A DNA stretch of 64,000 bases, from positions 558,001 through 622,000 of the forward strand of contig JAMZAV010000353.1 in assembly GCA_024449915.1 (NCBI GenBank), read 5' to 3'. Positions 60,301 through 64,000 of the stretch are shown here, one piece after another; position 1 is the stretch's first letter; every line of letters begins with the position of its first letter. The notes beneath the pieces are model-generated. The model was not told the origin of the DNA, ran no database searches, and was given only the letters and a program-made list of their open reading frames with translations. A program made the position numbers and the translations under genes. This DNA comes from Sweltsa coloradensis (Eukaryota > Arthropoda > Insecta > Plecoptera > Chloroperlidae).

Positions 60301-63300
60301 GGCCCAAGTTTCAAAGTTCTAAGATGAACCGTTTTCTCAGTATAGCATATTATTCATAAGAGTACGGAATTACCTACTTTTGATAAAATAAAATAAAATA
60401 AATTCAATTAATTTTGATTTTCTCCGGTACCCGTTACCCAATTTTGCTTTCCTTATTCAAAAGTGATAAAGAATGAGAGATATCAAAATGTATTCCACGT
60501 TTGAAACATCTCAGTTGTAGCGTTTTCTTTGAATGATTCATTTCTTAAAGTTCAGATATGTTTTTTTGTCATTTTTGGGCCCATGGTCATCCCCAAATTT
60601 AGCCCCTTGTGTTTTGGACGCAAGATATTTATAATGGTTAATAGCATGTTTAATTTCAAGTTTGTACAAATTACCACGCCTTGTTAATTACGCGTTTTGA
60701 TCATCATCCAAATTTGGATTTTCTCCGGTCCCTATTACCCGATTTTGGTTTTGAAAGCAAAAGTCACTGCGTCTGAAGTACATCTAAGTGTGATCCAAGT
60801 TTCATAGTTCTAAGATTTACCGTTTTCTCTGTAGGCTTAATTAATTTTCGCAGAGAACTAGCAGCCAGCCAGCCAGCCGAAAGGAATTTGACGATGTTGA
60901 GAGCCTTTTTAACACAGAATGTGTTGTCGGATCGGGTTGATTTTTTTTTTGGTATGTCATGGACCACATACCAGGTCATATACCGAGTTTCAAGATTGTA
61001 ACTCTTTCGGGGCGGCGTGTGCAGATAGCTGAAAACCCCCCAACTCTGGTAGCTGTATACAGGGCTGGAGTTCGTGTCGCCTAAGCAGTCGCATGCGCTT
61101 GTCTGCCGGGCGACGACCGTCGCCCTAGATAATATTATACTGAACGCGTATGTGTTTAATTCCTGAATACTTAATCGACTACAGAACTATTATTTTGTTC
61201 TCAACATGTTTGTTTATGTGTGGAGATATTCAATAAGTCCACGATAATTAATTGTTGTTATAGTTTTCACATCGGTGTATAAATAACAGGCTTAACGGAA
61301 GACAATGTTATAGTGACATTAATCCTATTTCTCACGATGGCCTTTATCTGTCAATCGTAATGTGTTATTAATTACTGTAACCGAAATGTACTGTGGGTGT
61401 GTAAATGCGGTATAGTATATTTAGCAAAAAGAAGTTTATCTGTACGCTTATAGACAAGATAAGATAATGTTTCTTTCTATCATATTTATAAATTAGGCAT
61501 AACTCCAACTTATGGAAAGTGTTAGGGATACTAGTGATTATAATTGCTACTAGGTTTGTTGCATAAAGAATATGTCAATAAAAAAATTATGCTCTGCAAC
61601 AAAATGCATACAACTAAATAATTATATTCATGAATAACTAGGAAAACGCTTAAGTCCCGCCGCGTTGTTGGATGAGCGTAATTGGTGCATTGAGCTGCCA
61701 TGTGTTATGCGGATTTTCTGTTGTTCTGTGAAAAATTCATTACTAAGTTGAAGATTTTTTTTAAATTTAATTAAATTAAATAAAAAATTAACTTAAATTT
61801 TAAATTTTTTTAATTAATCGCAATTTTAAAAAAGGAAAAAATCGTAATATTGAAATTTTCATAAGGAATAATTATTCGATTGTGCACAAATTTTACACAA
61901 ATTTATTAATTCATAAAATTAAGGTTCTGTGAAAAAATCATTACAATTGGAAAAAGCATGTATTGTTATTCGTCAAAGAATTGTTATAAAAAAAGTGAAA
62001 TTTCGATTTTCATAAGAAATAGGTTTTCGATTGCGCTGTGCGATGTGAATGAGAAATAATTTTCCGATTGAAAGATTTCGAAGGCCTACATAAAATTCCA
62101 TCGTAATTGGAGTAACGGTTTAGCCGGAATCGTGTTAACAAAAACACAATAATAAAATAAAAAAAATAAAAAAAACATTCCGGATTTTTTTCTCCAGTGT
62201 AGTGAAATGGAATCTTCGCTTCGCTCGCTACGCTCATCCAATTAAACCAATGAGTCGATCAGAAATTAAATAAAAGTCCGTTGGTTCTTCGTGAATATTT
62301 ACCTTAACAGTCCACTCCACAGATAGTAAGTTACCGATAATGAAATAAAGTTATTTATAACAAAGTAGCTGACAATGTAAAATAATTCCTTGTATTGAAC
62401 ATTAAATCTTAATCCCTATCCAGAGGTCTCACCCTAAAGCTATGATATTCCCTCAGGATTGGCGTCTCGGAGAAAGGCAGTGCCAACATCGAGCTAAGTG
62501 TGAAGGGAACTCCAGGCCACTCCAGCTTCCCGCCTAAAGAGTCCTCCATCGGGATCTTGGGAGACGCCCTCGCCAAACTGGAGGCGAACCCTCAACCCGC
62601 CTTGATAGACACCACCCTTGTGGACACGTTCGGTTACATGTTGCCATATGTGAGTACCCGCGGTGTTGCCAAGTCGCATAACTTATTTCAATAATGAAAC
62701 GATGTATTCGCTTTTATTAATAGCTTTTTAATAGCTAAGTAATCCAAGTCGTAAAATTTAACAAAAAATACCGATACGGCAACGAGGAAGGCATATTCGA
62801 TCAATTGTGAATTGTACAATCCAAATGTTGTGCGGTGTTCAATTCTAAAGATGTATTTGTTTCAGATGGACTTTGCCAACAAGTTTCTCTTCACCAATCT
62901 CTGGCTCTTCAACGGTATCGCCGTCAGCGACCTTGAGACAGAGTCGTACACAAACGCCATGATCAGAACCTCGACAGCTGTCACCATCTTCCACGCGGGT
63001 ATCAAGGTGAGGCAGGGTTTTTTACAAGCCTACGTTAGTACCCAAAATAGGGTGCAAATTGCTAAACGTTTATTGGTTATTTTGGGAAACCTGCCCAGGG
63101 TGCTATGCATGCCCCTCTTCACTAACTTGGTATATATTAGAGTTAGGACAGTAATCTGGAGAGATGTCCGAGGGCTGTTTAAGATAATTCAATCCCTTGC
63201 ATTCGCATTAACGACTGAGGAAAACCTCGGAAAAAAACTTCACTCAGGATTGCCGGCCTCGAGACAACGGGCACATAGAAATTCTCCATGGATTAGCTAT

Positions 63301-63714
63301 TTAAGTGAAGCAGTATCATACATCATCAATCATGCATCATCATCCTTTGATTCAATAATCGGTAAACAACGCATGATGTTTTTTGTGTGTTTGTTGTTTT
63401 GCGTCATCTTGTAACGTGAGGCAGATAATTGTATTCATTCACTATCTGAGACTATCTCCTCATCTATTTCCAGGCCAACGTGGTCCCGCCCCTGGCGACG
63501 GCCATCATCAACCATCGAGTGAATCCCTCGCAGACGGTGGCCGAGGCCATCGCCTACGACAGGAAGATCATCGACGATGACAGGGTGCACATCAAGGTTC
63601 TGGATTCCAAAGAGGCGATGCCGGTCTCGCCTCATACGGACGATGACGACATCGCCTTCCAGCTGGTAGCTGCCAGCGTCCATCAGGTGTACAATGATGC
63701 GGTTGTCGTGCCAG
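54356..63714 (+). CDS. PM20D1-like: PM20D1-like M20 peptidase, copy B (gene, partial at 3' end)
   Basis: Coding exons 54356-54376 (predicted), 55617-55938, 56546-56781, 57074-57160, 58740-58876, 62457-62649, 62866-63006, 63474-63714; the last exon lies beyond the window. The eight exons give 459 codons plus one base, in frame. Lengths and phases match copy A exactly. Seen: anchor about residues 27-48 ([20 protein letters not shown]), [23 protein letters not shown]. The catalytic Glu-Glu pair is kept, but the residue before it is N, not the H of copy A and most relatives. Inferred role: membrane-anchored N-acyl amino acid synthase/hydrolase, a tandem duplicate of copy A that could have shifted in substrate. 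Intron 5 (58877-62456) is swollen by repeats. Exon 1 is the weakest call. Confidence 0.87.
55617..55938 (+). CDS. PM20D1-like: Copy B exon 2: membrane anchor and N-terminal region
   Basis: Acceptor TTCCTCCAG, donor GTAGGT, 322 bp. It starts GAG CGG GTC with no methionine, which shows that an upstream coding exon exists. Strong GC-rich codon use against AT-rich introns. Confidence 0.88.
56546..56781 (+). CDS. PM20D1-like: Copy B exon 3: zinc-site exon
   Basis: Acceptor GTTTCCAG, donor GTAGGT, 236 bp. It carries [16 protein letters not shown] and [12 protein letters not shown]. Confidence 0.95.
57074..57160 (+). CDS. PM20D1-like: Copy B exon 4: catalytic glutamate exon
   Basis: Acceptor CTTCCTTCAG, donor GTGAGC, 87 bp. 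It encodes [10 protein letters not shown]; copy A has FGHDEE. Confidence 0.93.
57728..57872 (+). mobile_element. tRNA-like element with terminal inverted repeats, copy 3
   Basis: Forward copy in copy B intron 4: CCCGTCCTGATGGTCTAGTG, box B GGTTCTATTCCCGG, GGGGCGGACTTTTTTAATTT and AATTGTAGTAAATAATAA. Confidence 0.7.
58740..58876 (+). CDS. PM20D1-like: Copy B exon 5
   Basis: Acceptor TTTTTCCAG, donor GTAAGT, 137 bp, phase 0 to 2. It begins [11 protein letters not shown] and keeps VLDEGFP. Confidence 0.92.
59205..59370. repeat. Interspersed repeat related to 15115-15270
   Basis: Second copy; contains CATGTGCTGGACACTGGAGA and GTTCATATCGCCGTTGTCGT. In copy B intron 5. Confidence 0.5.
59637..60043. 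mobile_element. 407-bp inverted-repeat element with A/T tracts inside the arms
   Basis: Arms of about 110 bp: ATGTAATCCAACCAAATACA, an A tract of about 18, then CGGCAGCCAAGCTCTCCTTC and CTTCGGCTGTGAATGCTGTG, all repeated in reverse at the right. The loop is about 190 bp. In copy B intron 5. Confidence 0.78.
60070..60830. repeat. Two diverged direct copies of a ~450-bp repeat
   Basis: Both hold, in order, CATTTTTGGGCCCA, AGCATGTTTAATTTCAAG, AATTACGCGTTTTGAT, TTTTCTCCGGTCCC-like and AAGTTTCA(T)AGTTCTAAGAT. A third partial piece lies at 60411-60445. In copy B intron 5. Confidence 0.7.
61638..62240 (-). mobile_element. HINE, type 1, in copy B intron 5
   Basis: Reverse copy: CTAGGAAAACGCTTAAGTCC at the left, CGCTCGCTACGCTCATCCA at the right, T|T target. 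Ends 216 bp before exon 6. Confidence 0.83.
62457..62649 (+). CDS. PM20D1-like: Copy B exon 6
   Basis: Acceptor TTCCCTCAG, donor GTGAGT, 193 bp. It encodes [20 protein letters not shown] and [14 protein letters not shown]. Confidence 0.93.
62866..63006 (+). CDS. PM20D1-like: Copy B exon 7
   Basis: Acceptor TTGTTTCAG, donor GTGAGG, 141 bp, phase 0 to 0. [15 protein letters not shown] at the start, FHAGIK at the end. Confidence 0.93.
63065..63290 (-). mobile_element. SINE copy in copy B intron 7
   Basis: Reverse orientation of the 40.9-kb SINE: GGGAAACCTGCCCAGGGTGC, then CCGAGGGCTGTTTAAGA, GAAAACCTCGG and CAGGATTGCCGG. It adds a spurious open frame past exon 7. Confidence 0.78.
63474..63714 (+). 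CDS. PM20D1-like: Copy B exon 8 (last exon inside the window)
   Basis: Acceptor CTATTTCCAG, donor GTAGGC, 241 bp, phase 0 to 1. It encodes [20 protein letters not shown] and ends in VVVPG. The exon with the catalytic histidine should lie beyond 64000. Confidence 0.92.
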
Positions 63715-64000
63715 GTAGGCATTTAATAGTACATCAGAGTTGATTGTTTAACTGACGTTCATAGTGGTAAAGAAATATTATCTCCAACCTCGCCATTATT
63801 TTGTTTGATTTGTTTTGCGTGTTATGTTTGCATTTGGCTACAAAAATTTGGTCTATTACATCTAACAAAATGCAGGTGATACCTTTCTAATGGTATAAAT
63901 TTTTTATTTAAGGATACTTTCCATTTTCAATGGGTCATGGGTCTCAATTTCTGTCCACCGTTTAGCTAGTACGAGTCTGGGAGTGGTGTACACCCTTGAA

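Overview
The window is nuclear DNA of an invertebrate animal. It is AT-rich, has GT-AG introns, GC-richer exons, and many LINEs, SINEs, Helentron-type elements and MITEs. The jockey-like LINE reverse transcriptases and the DINE-1/HINE-like elements make an arthropod my first guess, but the sequence does not settle the phylum. There are no prokaryotic features, no rRNA and no convincing functional tRNA gene.

The only host genes I can support are two tandem, same-strand copies of a PM20D1-type M20 metallopeptidase (N-fatty-acyl-amino acid synthase/hydrolase). Copy A appears complete: nine coding exons from a 21-bp first exon at 17326 to a stop at 46197, with a 20.7-kb first intron full of transposons. 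Copy B starts at a predicted 21-bp first exon at 54356, has exons 2-8 up to 63714, and leaves the window before its last exon. Exons 2-8 have identical lengths in the two copies (322, 236, 87, 137, 193, 141, 241 bp), so they are a clear gene duplication. Both proteins carry a short basic N-terminus, one membrane anchor and the M20 zinc-site motifs.

Layout: 1-17260 is intergenic and repeat-rich (LINE tail, HINEs, tRNA-like TIR elements, a 946-bp TIR element). 17326-46197 is gene A; its intron 1 holds a 5'-truncated Ty3/gypsy element with a LINE nested in it, a hAT-like MITE, a TTAA-flanked MITE, SINEs and a cluster of four HINEs at 34.7-37.9 kb. Its intron 2 holds a HINE, a broken LINE and a SINE. 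46198-51780 is a 75-bp minisatellite split by a 4.94-kb DNA transposon. 54356 to the end is gene B, with one HINE, two inverted-repeat elements and SINEs in its introns.

The most unusual item is that transposon (46483-51419). It has a perfect 3-bp target duplication (ATG) and 1.4-1.55 kb inverted arms, each built of three tandem 515-bp units. Its single large ORF encodes a FEN1/XPG-like (PIN-fold) nuclease and no transposase that I can recognise. From memory of the literature the closest match is the XPG-nuclease branch of the Academ superfamily, but the tandem-unit arms and nuclease-only content deserve a second look.
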